Shown: positions 30,458-40,472, counted from the stretch's first letter. The stretch: DNA of 64,000 nucleotides from Pantoea ananatis LMG 2665 (GCF_000710035.2 NZ_JMJJ01000004.1:558001-622000), one strand, 5' to 3'. The notes: generated from the letters alone by a model not told the origin. Numbers and translations are program-made.

Positions 30458-32607
30458 CGCCTGTCCAGCGAGCGTCGCAGGCGCGCAATGTCGGGCATCA
30501 GGGCAACCAGCAAGCCCAACTGTTGCAAAACCAGCGGCGCACGCGGATCGGGCTCGGCGGTCAGTTGCGCGATGCGCTGCACCAGCTCAATACGCATTTT
30601 CTCTGCCCGGCTGTCGCTGACGACATCCGTCTGCAGCACATCTTCAACATAACATACTGTATCGTCGAGCAGGGCCAGCAGGGCTGGTTGGGTCACTTTG
30701 TCGCGATGAGCGCCCAGAGCGGAGATATAGCTCAGGAAGGAGTGATTCAGGCAGAGTAACTGAAATGCCGACTCCCTGAGCTTAGTGCTGGTACGGGGTT
30801 CGCTGCTCATATTTGATACCACCGATGCCAGCTCAGCATCGGCGTTGTGGGCGTCACGTCGCGCAATACGATAAGCAAGACGATTGTCTTTGCCCTGATG
30901 GTACTGCTCCATGATCGCATCAAGATAACGGCAGTTGGCATTAAGCGTGCGAGTGGCAACGGCCGGAAGCTGACGAAAACGCCAGTCAGGCCAGATAAAG
31001 CTCACGGCGAGCCAGGCCAGCGCACAGCCCAGTAAGGTGTCCACTACCCGCGGCAGCGCGACCTCAAATCCCTCACCCAGCAGATTAAAACAGAGCAGAA
31101 CCAGCAGGGTGATAAACAAGGTGGCATGCGCGTATTGCACCTGGCGGAAAGCAAAGAAGAGTACGCCCGTCACGACAATCAGAAACAGCTGGCCTTCTAC
31201 TGAGGGCACCAGCCACAGCAGAGGCAACCCAATGGCAATGCCAGCCAGCGTGCCGCCGATGCGCAGTGCCAGCCTGCGCTGGGTCGCGCTGTAGTTGGGC
31301 TGGCAAACGAACAAGCTGGTTAACAGAATCCAGTAGCCTCGTTCCAGACCGGTAACCTGAATGAATCCGTACCCGGTGCACATTACCACTGACATTCTGA
31401 CAGCATGACGGAACAGGGCCGAAGAGGGCGTCAGGTGGCGGCTGAAGCGCAGCTTGATGTCGCTCCAGCCGCTGATCTCTTCACGTGACAGCATGTTGTC
31501 GCTGTGCTGCGGATCGTCGGCCAGTGCCTGCTCAGATTCGAGAGAAGCCAGTTGCGCATCAATCGCCTGCAGATTACGTAATAACCAAAACAGGGCCCGG
31601 GTATGCGTGGCATCCGGATGGCTATCTTCAAGGCGTTGAATCGCATTATGTAAGCGTTCAAAAACACGCTCAAAACGACTGTCATGTTCCCAGCGTTCGC
31701 GCAGTAAAACAGACCGGGCCAGTTGCCGACAGGCCTGAGCCTGCATATTCAGCAGGCGCTGAAAGCGGAACAGAATTTCGTTATAGCGCCAGTTGCCGCG
31801 CAGTAAATGATACTGGAGATGAGAAGAGCTGGCGCGTTCGTGGATATCCTGAGCAACAAAATAGTAGTGCAGACTGCGTCGGGTACCACGTGAGCCCCTG
31901 TCGCCGCGTAAGCGGCTTTGCAGTGTGGTTTTGGTCAGATTAAGCTGGGCGACCAGCTGGCTGTTCACCATTGCCGCCTCAACAAACGTGGCATCATCCT
32001 GCGCATCGGCGTCCGGATCAAACAGGTTAGCTTTGGCGTCCAGGTATTGCGCTAACTGCGAGAAACTGGCTGCCAGCTGCTCCTGAACCGGGCGAACGGG
32101 AAACATGACGTGGCCCAACAGCGTCAGCAGGTTATACCAGAGCGCGCCGACCAGCAGCAGGATGGGCTGCAGATACCACTGGGAAAACAGTCCGATGCCC
32201 AACATGGTGTAAACGGCAATCAGCAAGGCGCCGAAAGCAATGGTCGCATAGCGCTGCCCGAGGGCGCCCAGCAAAATAAAACCCCAGGTGGAGATCGCTA
32301 AACCGATAATAAAGGCCAGCGGATGGGGAAAGAGCAGTTCCACTGAAACCGACGCAACGCAAAAACACAACAGGGTAATCAGCAGATTTTTTAAACGTCC
32401 CGCCAGTCGATCATCCAGATCGGCCAGCGCGGCGGCGACCACCCCAAGCGTGAGGGGAATGGTCCATTCAATCTGCTGCAGCACCCAGGGCACTGCTGCA
32501 CAGCCGGTTAAGGCGAACAGAATCCGCAGCAGGTAACGCCAGGTGCTGTTAAAAAGATACTTACGCCATCCGGACAGAATACTAATAGCGGCGGCGGGCA
32601 TTGGCAT
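30454..32607 (-). CDS. yccS: YccS-family inner-membrane transporter-like protein
   Basis: Large inner-membrane protein of the YccS/YhfK (FUSC-like) family; function unproven, aromatic-acid efflux-like by relation. About 717 residues. Two blocks of membrane helices (about residues 15-150 and 390-520) flank a soluble helical domain; conserved TIPLTLGVVAAALADLDDRL and RGYWILLTSLFVCQPNYSAT. The start is uncertain: M at 32607 or 32601 fits best, and the frame is open to 32730 inside yccF. It overlaps the yccF stop by about 26 bases, so the two are coupled. Confidence 0.85.
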   Translation of the reverse strand: MPMPAAAISILSGWRKYLFNSTWRYLLRILFALTGCAAVPWVLQQIEWTIPLTLGVVAAALADLDDRLAGRLKNLLITLLCFCVASVSVELLFPHPLAFIIGLAISTWGFILLGALGQRYATIAFGALLIAVYTMLGIGLFSQWYLQPILLLVGALWYNLLTLLGHVMFPVRPVQEQLAASFSQLAQYLDAKANLFDPDADAQDDATFVEAAMVNSQLVAQLNLTKTTLQSRLRGDRGSRGTRRSLHYYFVAQDIHERASSSHLQYHLLRGNWRYNEILFRFQRLLNMQAQACRQLARSVLLRERWEHDSRFERVFERLHNAIQRLEDSHPDATHTRALFWLLRNLQAIDAQLASLESEQALADDPQHSDNMLSREEISGWSDIKLRFSRHLTPSSALFRHAVRMSVVMCTGYGFIQVTGLERGYWILLTSLFVCQPNYSATQRRLALRIGGTLAGIAIGLPLLWLVPSVEGQLFLIVVTGVLFFAFRQVQYAHATLFITLLVLLCFNLLGEGFEVALPRVVDTLLGCALAWLAVSFIWPDWRFRQLPAVATRTLNANCRYLDAIMEQYHQGKDNRLAYRIARRDAHNADAELASVVSNMSSEPRTSTKLRESAFQLLCLNHSFLSYISALGAHRDKVTQPALLALLDDTVCYVEDVLQTDVVSDSRAEKMRIELVQRIAQLTAEPDPRAPLVLQQLGLLVALMPDIARLRRSLDRR

Positions 32608-33025
32608 CACGCGCGGCACGCGCCTCTTCCACAGAGACAACCCGACGGCCGACCGGCCACAGTGCAATAGCCGCAATCTTGAAATTCGCGATTCCCACCG
32701 GAATACCAATGATGCTGACACACTGCACAATACCGACAGAGATGTGGGACAGGCAGAGCCACCAGCCGAAGAAAATCAGCCAGAAAATATTCAGGAAGGT
32801 GCCGCCGGTGTTCATGATGTGACTTTTGCTGTCGGGACGCAGCACATCCACGTGCACCGCCTCATTGCCGAACGGAAGAAACGAGAGTTTGGTGATTTCC
32901 CAGCATGAACGCGTCAACGGCAGGGTAAAGATCAGCACAATGCTGATCAGTGTCGCGAACAGCCAACTGAGCGTGGTGAAGAAGCCACCCAATACAAAAT
33001 TAAGAATATTTAAAACAGTGCGCAT
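32582..33025 (-). CDS. yccF: YccF-family inner-membrane protein
   Basis: Small inner-membrane protein (147 residues from MRTVLNILNFVLGG; E. coli 148). Two YccF repeats are visible: NFVLGGFFTTLSW and NIFWLIFFGWWLCLSHI. The conserved basic tail VGRRVVSVEEARAARDANAR is present. The frame is open nine codons upstream of the chosen start. Cotranscribed with yccS and divergent from helD. Function unknown. Confidence 0.93.
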   Translation of the reverse strand: MRTVLNILNFVLGGFFTTLSWLFATLISIVLIFTLPLTRSCWEITKLSFLPFGNEAVHVDVLRPDSKSHIMNTGGTFLNIFWLIFFGWWLCLSHISVGIVQCVSIIGIPVGIANFKIAAIALWPVGRRVVSVEEARAARDANARRRY

Positions 33026-33145
33026 AACCGCTTTTCCTTTTGCACTCCGCAAGATATGTCGCAGTTTAGCGTGTTTTAAGGCTGGAGCGTCAAGAGTCTG
33101 ACAGGTAAACTCCGATTACTCTTTATCTCGGTCGTTGGTGTCGGC

Positions 33146-35200
33146 GTGGAACTTAAAGCAACATCCATGGGCAAACGGCTTGCCCAGCATCCTTACAATC
33201 GTGTTCGCCTGTTGACCGCTGGTGTTGAAGTCAGTGGTGATAAACACGAATATCTGATTCCCTTTAACCAGTTGTCGGACATTACCTGTAAGCGTGGCAT
33301 GGTCTGGGGAGAGCTCGAGTTTCTGCTGGCGGACAATAAGGTTGTGCGTTTGCATGGCACTGAATGGCAGGAGACACAACGTTTTTATCATTATCTGATG
33401 CAGGCATGGCAGGACTGGAGCCATGAGATGAGTGACGTGTGTGCCTCGGTTCTGCAGGGCCTTCGTGCTGAAATTAACGGGTTCAGTGAGCAGGACCGCT
33501 GGTTAAAACGCAGTGAGCTGCAGGCGATTAACGATCAAATTCTCAAGCAGTTTGATGCCTTGCCACTCCCGCTGTCACGCATCAACGATTTTGAGTCCTG
33601 TCGGGAAAATTGGGCATTTTGCCAACACTGGCTGCAACAGGGCGAGGCCGCAATCCGTCAGCGTAACCGCGACTGGACTGCTGCGATGCTCACGCGTTAT
33701 CAGGATTTCTTCGCCACGGTTGAGTCCACGCCGCTTAACGGATCTCAGGCTGAAGCCGTGGTAAACGGTGAGGATGCGGTGCTGGTACTGGCGGGCGCGG
33801 GCAGTGGCAAAACCTCTGTGCTGGTCGCCCGGGCGGGCTGGTTATTACAACGCCGACTCGCCAGCGCCGATCAGATTCTGCTGTTAGCCTTTGGCCGTCA
33901 TGCTGCTGAAGAGATGAACGACCGTATCCAGAGCAGGCTACAGGCAACGGATATGCAGGCACGTACTTTTCATTCTCTGGCCCTGCACATTATCCGCGAA
34001 GGCAGTAATAAACAGCCTGTCATCAGTAAACTGGAAAGCGACGCCGCCGCGCGCCGGGCATTATTGATCGACAACTGGCGTCAGCAATGCCATGAAAAGA
34101 AAGCCCAGGCGAATGGCTGGCGGCAATGGCTGCGTGATGAACTGGCGTGGGAGGTCGGCGAGGGGCCTTTCTGGCAGGACGATCGCCTGGCTGAGCGTCT
34201 GGCACCGCGGCTTGAACGCTGGTTAAGCCTGATGCGCATGCACGGTGGTGCACAGGCCGCCATGATCGACGGCGTTCCTGAGGCGCTACGTGAGCTGTTC
34301 AGTAAACGCATCAAGCTGATGGCACCGCTGCTGAAGGCCTGGAAAAGCGCACTCAAGGAAGAGGGCGCCGTCGATTTTTCAGGGCTGATTCATCAGGCCG
34401 TAGCGATCCTGGAAAAGGGGCGTTTTATCAGCCCATGGAAGCATATTCTGGTCGATGAATTTCAGGATATTTCGCCCCAGCGTGCAGCCTTGCTCAGCGC
34501 CCTGCGCCAGCAAAACAAGCGCACTACGCTGTTTGCTGTTGGCGATGACTGGCAGGCGATCTACCGCTTCAGCGGGGCTGAAATGAGCCTCACAACGGCA
34601 TTTCATCACTATTTTGGTGAGGGCGATCGCTGCGTGCTGGACACGACCTATCGCTTTAACGATCGGATTGGTGAAGTCGCAAATCGCTTCATCCAGCAGA
34701 ATCCGCATCAGCTGCGCAAACCCTTAAACAGCCTGGTTAAGGGCAATAAAAAATCCATTGCCCTGTTACCGCAGGATCAGTTGGAGCCGTTGCTGAATAA
34801 GCTGAGTGGCTACGCAAAACCCCACGAGCGGGTGCTGATACTGGCACGTTACCACTATTTGCGTCCTGACGTGCTGGATAAAGCCAAAACCCGCTGGCCA
34901 AAATTAAACATCGATTTTCTGACCATTCATGCCAGTAAGGGCCAGCAGGCAGATTACGTCATTCTGCTGGGGCTTCAGCAAGGTAAAGAAGGCTTTCCGG
35001 CGGCGCAGCGCGAGTCCATCATTGAGGAAGGCTTGCTGCCTCAGCCCGAAGCGTTTCCGGATGCGGAAGAGCGGCGGCTGGCCTATGTTGCGTTAACCCG
35101 CGCACGCCAGCAGGTCTGGTTGCTGTTTGATAAGCAGCAACCTTCGGTCTTTGTCGAGACCTTCCGCGAGCTGGACGTGCCGGTGCTGCGTAAAGCCTGA
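33146..35200 (+). CDS. helD: DNA helicase IV
   Basis: Superfamily 1 3'-5' helicase (UvrD-like) involved in recombination-linked DNA processing. It has 684 residues, equal to E. coli HelD. It starts at GTG (MELKATSMGKRLAQHPYNRV), matching the family. Helicase motifs: Walker A VLAGAGSGKTSVLVARA near residue 215, Walker B ILVDEFQDISPQRAALL, motif III GDDWQAIYRFSGAEM, motif V/VI region TIHASKGQQADYVI and AYVALTRARQQVW. Divergent from yccF. Confidence 0.97.
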   Translation: MELKATSMGKRLAQHPYNRVRLLTAGVEVSGDKHEYLIPFNQLSDITCKRGMVWGELEFLLADNKVVRLHGTEWQETQRFYHYLMQAWQDWSHEMSDVCASVLQGLRAEINGFSEQDRWLKRSELQAINDQILKQFDALPLPLSRINDFESCRENWAFCQHWLQQGEAAIRQRNRDWTAAMLTRYQDFFATVESTPLNGSQAEAVVNGEDAVLVLAGAGSGKTSVLVARAGWLLQRRLASADQILLLAFGRHAAEEMNDRIQSRLQATDMQARTFHSLALHIIREGSNKQPVISKLESDAAARRALLIDNWRQQCHEKKAQANGWRQWLRDELAWEVGEGPFWQDDRLAERLAPRLERWLSLMRMHGGAQAAMIDGVPEALRELFSKRIKLMAPLLKAWKSALKEEGAVDFSGLIHQAVAILEKGRFISPWKHILVDEFQDISPQRAALLSALRQQNKRTTLFAVGDDWQAIYRFSGAEMSLTTAFHHYFGEGDRCVLDTTYRFNDRIGEVANRFIQQNPHQLRKPLNSLVKGNKKSIALLPQDQLEPLLNKLSGYAKPHERVLILARYHYLRPDVLDKAKTRWPKLNIDFLTIHASKGQQADYVILLGLQQGKEGFPAAQRESIIEEGLLPQPEAFPDAEERRLAYVALTRARQQVWLLFDKQQPSVFVETFRELDVPVLRKA

Positions 35201-35201
35201 G

Positions 35202-35660
35202 TTATTTCAGGCGATCGGCAAGATAACGTGCATAATCCGGAATACGGACATCGACGGGCTGATCAAACAGCGGCGACTGAATGATAAAATCGGCGGTCGC
35301 CCGGTTGGTGGCGACCGGGATATTCCAGACCGTCGCCAGACGAAGCAGCGCTTTGACGTCAGGATCATGAGGAACCGCATTTAGCGGATCCCAAAAAAAG
35401 ATTAGCGCATCAATTTTGCCCTCGGCAATAAATGCACCAACCTGTTGGTCTCCGCCCATTGGGCCACTCAGCATTGCATTTACGTTCAGGCCGGTGTGAC
35501 GATTGATGAGATTGCCTGTCGTGCCTGTCGCATAAAGAATATGAGATTCCAGCGCGGGTTGATTACGCGTCACCCAATCCAGCAGAGAGTCTTTGCAGTG
35601 GTCATGAGCGACCAGCGCGATATGTTTTTGTTTTCCAAGCGTACGTAAGGTGTATTCCAT
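35202..35660 (-). CDS. mgsA: Methylglyoxal synthase
   Basis: Converts dihydroxyacetone phosphate to methylglyoxal and phosphate, a glycolytic bypass. The start [20 protein letters not shown] gives 152 residues, as in E. coli. Catalytic Asp region [11 protein letters not shown], phosphate-binding ATGTTGNLI and [17 protein letters not shown] are intact. Six upstream codons (MHQDAV) are also open but not conserved. Its stop meets the helD stop one base apart, so the two converge. Confidence 0.97.
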   Translation of the reverse strand: MEYTLRTLGKQKHIALVAHDHCKDSLLDWVTRNQPALESHILYATGTTGNLINRHTGLNVNAMLSGPMGGDQQVGAFIAEGKIDALIFFWDPLNAVPHDPDVKALLRLATVWNIPVATNRATADFIIQSPLFDQPVDVRIPDYARYLADRLK

Positions 35661-35728
35661 AACAGCATCCTGATGCAAAGGAGCAAAAACGCCCGTTGCA
35701 GCAGTTTACCCTGCGCCATTTCACACTA

Positions 35729-36367
35729 TCAACTTGCCCGCAGCATTTTGACCAGATTGATGAACTGTTGACGAGTGGCCTCATCGAAACGCTGAAACCA
35801 GTGCTGAATTGACGGCGTAGTAGTTTCAACCGACCAGGCAAGATCGGCAGTAAGTTGTGCTGATGGGGAAGGGGTGGTGAGATTGGCGAACTGAGGCACC
35901 GAAGCCGCTAAGCCCATACGATTGTAACTGACCATCGCTTTTTCAACATCCGCACCAGCCGTAACCGGCAGGCGATCGCGCACGCTAAAGACCTCTTTAC
36001 CCTTTTCATCAACCAGCCTGAACGCCAGTGAACGGTCAAAGTTATGTCTTTCTCGTGAATTGCTGAGCGGAGGCAGGCGGATAGCGATGCTCCTGGCTTT
36101 GGCGGTGAATGTCACGATCATCGGCACAGACTGATAGTACTGAGAAGGAGTTTTGCTGTCACCAGGCGGTTGTTCCACCCGAAACAGGAACTGATGTTGA
36201 CCCCGATCCAGCTCTAAACTGTCAGCCCCTTTCAGCAGTGAGCCGGAGATCTTGCGACCGTCCAAAACCAGCAACGTGATTTGAGGATCAAGCTTTAGGG
36301 TAATAGCAGAGCAGGATGCCGAAACGAGGAGAGCAATGAACCCCGTTACAGCCATTGACAGCTTCAT
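35729..36367 (-). CDS. csgI: CsgI/YccT, curli synthesis inhibitor (DUF2057)
   Basis: Periplasmic DUF2057 protein; in E. coli (YccT, renamed CsgI) it limits curli subunit secretion. It has 212 residues (E. coli 220). A Sec signal peptide (MKLSMAVTGFIALLVSASCSA) is followed by ITLKLDPQITLLVLDGRKIS, the DUF2057 start. The signal contains SASCSA, and a weak lipobox cannot be excluded. Monocistronic by layout, between mgsA and yccU. No curli operon is seen in this window, so the target is an inference. Confidence 0.9.
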   Translation of the reverse strand: MKLSMAVTGFIALLVSASCSAITLKLDPQITLLVLDGRKISGSLLKGADSLELDRGQHQFLFRVEQPPGDSKTPSQYYQSVPMIVTFTAKARSIAIRLPPLSNSRERHNFDRSLAFRLVDEKGKEVFSVRDRLPVTAGADVEKAMVSYNRMGLAASVPQFANLTTPSPSAQLTADLAWSVETTTPSIQHWFQRFDEATRQQFINLVKMLRAS

Positions 36368-36534
36368 TTCGACTCCGGTTAAAAATGAATGGATGTAGCA
36401 AATTCTTACATTATGGCATTAAGTTTACAATTATACATATTTATTCCAGCGAAGCGGCACAATATGTATTTGCAACGCCCCGCGAGTGTGTAAAGGCTCA
36501 ACTACAATGAAGAGCAGACAGAAAGGAGAAGCCC

Positions 36535-36948
36535 ATGAATGATCAGACTATTCGCGACGTATTGACCCGCACAAAACGTATTGCGTTGGTAGGCGCCAGC
36601 GATCGCCCCGAACGCCCCAGCTATGGGGTAATGAAGTATTTGCTCGATCAGGGTTATGAAGTGATTCCGGTCAGTCCTAAGCTTGCAGGTCAGACTCTGC
36701 TGGGACAAACCGCGTATGGTTCGCTGGCAGAAGTCCCCGGAAAAATTGACATGGTCGATGTGTTCCGCAATTCGGAAGCGGCATGGGGCGTCGCGCAGGA
36801 AGCCATTGCGGTCGGTGCGGATACGCTCTGGTTACAGTTGGGCGTGATTAATGAGCAGGCTGCCGTGCTGGCGCAGGATGCGGGCATGACGGTCGTGATG
36901 GATCGCTGCCCGAAAATTGAAATCCCGCGACTGGGAATGGGGCAATAA
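36535..36948 (+). CDS. yccU: CoA-binding protein YccU
   Basis: Small Rossmann-fold CoA_binding domain protein of 137 residues; exact role unknown. Conserved motifs: IALVGASDRPERPSYGVMKYL, the fold's phosphate-binding start, and VIPVSPKLAGQTLLGQ, DMVDVFRNSE, LWLQLGV and MDRCPKIEI. Good ribosome-binding site AAAGGAGAAGCCC before ATG. It sits in its E. coli place between csgI and hspQ. Confidence 0.95.
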   Translation: MNDQTIRDVLTRTKRIALVGASDRPERPSYGVMKYLLDQGYEVIPVSPKLAGQTLLGQTAYGSLAEVPGKIDMVDVFRNSEAAWGVAQEAIAVGADTLWLQLGVINEQAAVLAQDAGMTVVMDRCPKIEIPRLGMGQ

Positions 36949-36955
36949 CAATAGC

Positions 36956-36976
36956 GGCGGCAAACAGATTGCCGCC
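36956..36976. terminator. Dyad between yccU and hspQ
   Basis: GGCGGCAA-ACAGA-TTGCCGCC in the 33-base gap between convergent genes. A T-run is absent, so terminator function is only probable. Confidence 0.5.
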
Positions 36977-36981
36977 CACTG

Positions 36982-37299
36982 TTAGTGACGCAAATGCGGT
37001 GCCTGGAGCTGCTGACGTACCGATGCGGCCAGTTCATCCATAGAGGGTTGCTCTGGATGTTCAGGGCTGGTTTCACCGGCAAGTTGAATTTCGGCGACGT
37101 AGGTATGGACCTGACTGCCTTCTTCATCTTCCATGACCACGTGATACCAGGGCGCGCTGCGCAACGTGTCAGTTGCCCCGATCTCGTCCAGCTGTGGCTC
37201 ATCTAACGCATATTCAGGATCGACATCGACAATCACACCCAGCACGCCGGATAACCGATGACGAACCTGCTGACCAATACCAAATTTACTGGCAATCAT
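36982..37299 (-). CDS. hspQ: Heat shock protein HspQ
   Basis: Hemimethylated-DNA-binding/YccV-like protein; in E. coli and relatives it is a specificity factor for Lon and a DnaA stability modulator. It has 105 residues, as in E. coli. Conserved [22 protein letters not shown] and [21 protein letters not shown] are seen. A near-perfect sigma-32 promoter lies 32-59 bases upstream, which fits heat-shock expression. Convergent with yccU. Confidence 0.96.
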   Translation of the reverse strand: MIASKFGIGQQVRHRLSGVLGVIVDVDPEYALDEPQLDEIGATDTLRSAPWYHVVMEDEEGSQVHTYVAEIQLAGETSPEHPEQPSMDELAASVRQQLQAPHLRH

Positions 37300-37330
37300 G
37301 ATGACCTCCGAAAAAACTGTCCTGCATAAG

Positions 37331-37358
37331 AGATGGGGGCAAAGACAGTTTTTTCAAG
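37331..37358 (-). promoter_or_regulatory. Sigma-32 heat-shock promoter of hspQ
   Basis: On the minus strand CTTGAAA (37358-37352) is followed after 13 bases by CCCCATCT (37338-37331). This is a complete match to the E. coli sigma-32 consensus CTTGAAA / CCCCATNT with accepted spacing. The -35 abuts the rlmI stop region. Confidence 0.9.
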
Positions 37359-38549
37359 TTACATGACGCGACAGGCAAAACCTTTCAGGTAAAGACCTTC
37401 GGGGTAGGTGGCGATCACAGGATGATCGGCAGCCTGGCGGAATTGCTCAACGAACTGGACGTCACGGCCTGCATCCAGCGCGGCATCCGCAATAATTTTC
37501 TGGAACAGGTCTGTTGCCATCAAGCCTGAACAGGAGAAGGTCAGTAACATCCCGCCTGGATTCAGCAACTGAATGGCCAGCATGTTAATGTCTTTATAGC
37601 CACGGCAGGCGCCCATCAGCTGGCTTTTGTTCTCAACAAATTTGGGCGGATCCATAATGATCAGATCGAATTTCTCACCCTCATCGCGGTAGCGGCGGAG
37701 TAGCTTAAAGACGTCATCGCGCTGAAACCGGGCACGGGACAGATCTAAACCGTTCAGTTCGACGTTTTGACGTGCCACATCCAGGGCATCCTGCGACGTA
37801 TCAACGCTAATCACTTCTTTACAGCCGCCGATCAATGCCGAAACGGCAAAGCCTCCGGTATAAGAAAAGCAGTTCAGCACGCGCGCGTCTTTGGCATAGC
37901 GGCGTGTGGCATAGCGGCTGTCTCGCTGATCAAGGTAGTAGCCCGTTTTATGTCCGCCCTGGATATCTACCAGCAGCTTCATATCGTGCTCTGTGATCGG
38001 CAATAGCGCGGGAGGCTGTTCACCGGTTACGGTTCCCTGGGTCAGTTCCAGACCTTCTTTTTTACGTACTGCGACATCTGAGCGATCGTAGATAGCGCAA
38101 TCCGGAAAACACTGCTGCAAGGCGGAGATAATGGCGGGCCGCTGATACTCCGCGCCGGCAGACAGCAGTTGCAGCACCAGAAACTGACCAAAGCGATCGA
38201 TAGTCACGCCTGGCAGGCCGTCGGACTCCCCGGCAATCAGACGATAGCTGTCCAGGCCGTCGCGTGCAGCCAGCCAGTCGCGCCAGATTTGTGCCTGCTG
38301 AAAACGGCGGACAAAAAAAGCGATATCGACAGATTCGTCCTGCTGCCAGCTCCAGACGCGAGCGCGAATTTGTGACTGAGGTGAATAAGCGGCACGCGCC
38401 AGCCATTTACCGTTGCTGTCACAAACATCAATGGTTTCCCCTTGTTGGGCTTTCCCTTCAAGGCGGGCGACGGCCCCAGAGAAAACCCAGGGATGACGAC
38501 GGAGCAGGGACTTTTCACGTCCCTTGGCGAGAATCAATCGAACTGTCAT
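37359..38549 (-). CDS. rlmI: 23S rRNA m5C1962 methyltransferase
   Basis: Methylates C1962 of 23S rRNA using SAM. It has 396 residues, as in E. coli. An N-terminal PUA domain ([20 protein letters not shown]) precedes the Rossmann methyltransferase: [19 protein letters not shown] is the SAM site, [15 protein letters not shown] motif IV, and [15 protein letters not shown] carries the catalytic cysteine. Start [20 protein letters not shown] matches the family. Monocistronic; divergent from yccX. Confidence 0.97.
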   Translation of the reverse strand: MTVRLILAKGREKSLLRRHPWVFSGAVARLEGKAQQGETIDVCDSNGKWLARAAYSPQSQIRARVWSWQQDESVDIAFFVRRFQQAQIWRDWLAARDGLDSYRLIAGESDGLPGVTIDRFGQFLVLQLLSAGAEYQRPAIISALQQCFPDCAIYDRSDVAVRKKEGLELTQGTVTGEQPPALLPITEHDMKLLVDIQGGHKTGYYLDQRDSRYATRRYAKDARVLNCFSYTGGFAVSALIGGCKEVISVDTSQDALDVARQNVELNGLDLSRARFQRDDVFKLLRRYRDEGEKFDLIIMDPPKFVENKSQLMGACRGYKDINMLAIQLLNPGGMLLTFSCSGLMATDLFQKIIADAALDAGRDVQFVEQFRQAADHPVIATYPEGLYLKGFACRVM

Positions 38550-38631
38550 AGTTTGCTATGCTTACCTGAAAAAATGAGGCGCTATTGTCCAGTGGATAAC
38601 GGCAAATTGCAACGAACAGCGGGAGAGGACC

Positions 38632-38910
38632 ATGGCGAGCATGTGTTACAAAGCCTTGGTGCAGGGCACCGTGCAGGGCGTGGGTTTTCGCTACAGCACA
38701 CAGGCGAAAGCCAACGCGCTCGGTGTGCAGGGTTATGCGCGTAATCTTGATGATGGCCGGGTTGAGGTGCTCGCCTGCGGTGAGGCAGAGCAGGTCGAGG
38801 CGTTAATCGCATGGTTAAAAGCCGGTGGGCCGCGCACGGCCCATGTGGAAAAGGTGCTGCTGGAGCCGCATCAGCCCGGCGACTTCCCCCGCAGCTTTAC
38901 CACCGGTTAA
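38632..38910 (+). CDS. yccX: Acylphosphatase
   Basis: Hydrolyses carboxyl-phosphate bonds of acylphosphates. It has 92 residues, equal to E. coli YccX. The catalytic loop [12 protein letters not shown] supplies Arg, and the Asn is in [25 protein letters not shown] is the C-terminal conserved part. Its stop is directly adjacent to the convergent tusE stop (38910/38911), leaving no intergenic space. Confidence 0.96.
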   Translation: MASMCYKALVQGTVQGVGFRYSTQAKANALGVQGYARNLDDGRVEVLACGEAEQVEALIAWLKAGGPRTAHVEKVLLEPHQPGDFPRSFTTG

Positions 38911-39237
38911 TTAAAGACATTTGGCAGGCTTGGGCAGGCCAGCAATTTTTGTCGCCTGTTTGGCGGGCCCTTCAGGAAACAGCCGAAACAGGTAGCGGCT
39001 GTTACCTTTCTCTTCGCCATACTTTTTCGCCATCGCCTTCACCAGCATACGTACGGCGGGAGAAGTATTAAATTCCAGGTAAAAGTCACGGACAAAGCGC
39101 ACGACTTCCCAGTGGGCTTCCGTCATTACGATGGCCTCGTTGTCAGCAATCTGCTGTGCCAGCTCCTCGCTCCAGTCCTGGTGGTTTTTCAAATAGCCTT
39201 CGGCATCCACAGCTATTTCGTCACCCTTATAGTTCAT
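38911..39237 (-). CDS. tusE: Sulfurtransferase TusE
   Basis: Last sulfur carrier of the Tus relay, passing persulfide sulfur from TusBCD to MnmA for 2-thiouridine synthesis in tRNA. It has 108 residues (E. coli 109). DsrC family: [40 protein letters not shown], with the catalytic penultimate Cys in GLPKPAKCL. The start [17 protein letters not shown] matches relatives. Lies between yccA and yccX. Confidence 0.96.
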   Translation of the reverse strand: MNYKGDEIAVDAEGYLKNHQDWSEELAQQIADNEAIVMTEAHWEVVRFVRDFYLEFNTSPAVRMLVKAMAKKYGEEKGNSRYLFRLFPEGPAKQATKIAGLPKPAKCL

Positions 39238-39295
39238 AACGCGTCCTCATTATCATTCGGGCTGCAGTTTAGCAAAATGGCACCGCAGAAAAAGC

Positions 39296-39318
39296 AAAAA
39301 CCCCGCCTGAGCGGGGTT
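39296..39318 (-). terminator. Terminator of yccA
   Basis: On the minus strand AACCCCGC-TCAG-GCGGGGTTTTTG. The T-run is on the minus strand, 22 bases past the yccA stop, separating it from tusE. Confidence 0.88.
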
Positions 39319-39340
39319 CGTATCGCGCCAGCGGCGTCGA

Positions 39341-39997
39341 TTAATTACTGCGGGAAAAACCCAGGATGCTTAACAGGCTAACAAAGATGTTATACAGGGA
39401 AACATACAGGCTTACTGTGGCACGAATATAGTTAGTTTCGCCGCCATGAATAATGTTGCTGGTTTCCCACAGAATGGCGCCAGCAGAGAACAGGATAAAC
39501 AGGGCGCTAATCGCCAGGTGAAGAGCAGGCAACTGCAGGAACAGGTTAGCCACCACGGCCACCAGTAACACCACGAAGCCCGCCATCATCATGCCGCCCA
39601 GGAATGACATGTCACGACCTGTTGTCAGCACATAGGCGGAGCAGCAGAAGAACACCAGCGCTGTACCGCCTAACGCCAACGCGATCACATCGCCCATTCC
39701 TGCCGTCAGGAAAGAACTTAAGATTGGCCCCAGGCAGTAACCCAAAAAGCCCGTAAAGGCGAAGGCGGCTAAAATCCCCATTGGGCTGTCAGCCAGGCGA
39801 TAGGTCAGAAACATCAGACCGTAGAAGCCCACCAGCATCAAAATTAAACCGGGTGCCGGTAATGCCAGAAGTGTACTTGCCGTGGCGGTCACCGCTGAGA
39901 AGGCGAGCGTCAGGCCCAGCAGAAAATAGGTGTTACGCAGCACTTTGTGCGTGCTGAGTAATGACTGTCGCGATGATGAAGAAACTATTCTGTCCAT
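39341..39997 (-). CDS. yccA: FtsH modulator YccA (Bax inhibitor-1 family)
   Basis: Seven-helix inner-membrane protein; in E. coli it interacts with FtsH/HflKC and protects SecY from degradation when translocons jam. It has 218 residues (E. coli 219). UPF0005/BI-1 features: [20 protein letters not shown] and the C-terminal [19 protein letters not shown]. Position next to serT matches E. coli. Confidence 0.95.
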   Translation of the reverse strand: MDRIVSSSSRQSLLSTHKVLRNTYFLLGLTLAFSAVTATASTLLALPAPGLILMLVGFYGLMFLTYRLADSPMGILAAFAFTGFLGYCLGPILSSFLTAGMGDVIALALGGTALVFFCCSAYVLTTGRDMSFLGGMMMAGFVVLLVAVVANLFLQLPALHLAISALFILFSAGAILWETSNIIHGGETNYIRATVSLYVSLYNIFVSLLSILGFSRSN

Positions 39998-40218
39998 GTT
40001 GCGCTCCTGTAAGGCAGAACACCAAATATGCTCTGAGAATACGCAGCCCTATAAAGAGGGAAAAGCCGTTTTACCCTTCTTTACGCGTTAAGGTGTTAAT
40101 TCTTTGAGCAGAATGGCGATTTAGCCAACGAATAACGCGAATTTGGCTGTTTTTCACGCGAACGGATTATCGCAGGCTTTACATCTCCAGAGGGGATGTT
40201 TATAGTGCGCGTCATTGC

Positions 40219-40306
40219 GGAGGGGTGGCCGAGCGGCTTAAGGCAGCGGTCTTGAAAACCGCCGATGGGAAACCATCCGAGAGTTCGAATCTCTCCTCCT
40301 CCGCCA
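40219..40306 (+). tRNA. serT: tRNA-Ser (TGA), first copy
   Basis: An 88-base class II tRNA: acceptor GGAGGGG pairing with CTCCTCC, long variable arm (GATGGGAAACCATC), T-loop GTTCGAATC and encoded CCA. The anticodon loop CTTGAAA gives anticodon TGA, reading UCA/UCG. Located next to yccA as serT in E. coli. Confidence 0.97.
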
Positions 40307-40378
40307 CTTCATTGCCAGCAGGCATGAAGAGGCAAGACAGCATAATATCATCTTGCCTTTGCAGTAGTGTTACAACCC

Positions 40379-40466
40379 GGAGGGATGGCCGAGCGGCTTA
40401 AGGCAGCGGTCTTGAAAACCGCCGATGGGAAACCATCCGAGAGTTCGAATCTCTCTTCCTCCGCCA
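40379..40466 (+). tRNA. serT: tRNA-Ser (TGA), second copy
   Basis: A second 88-base tRNA-Ser(TGA), 72 bases after the first. It differs only in the acceptor stem (GGAGGGA with TTCCTCC); the anticodon, variable and T arms are identical. It also encodes CCA. Probably processed from one precursor with the first copy. Confidence 0.97.
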
Positions 40467-40472
40467 CATTTT

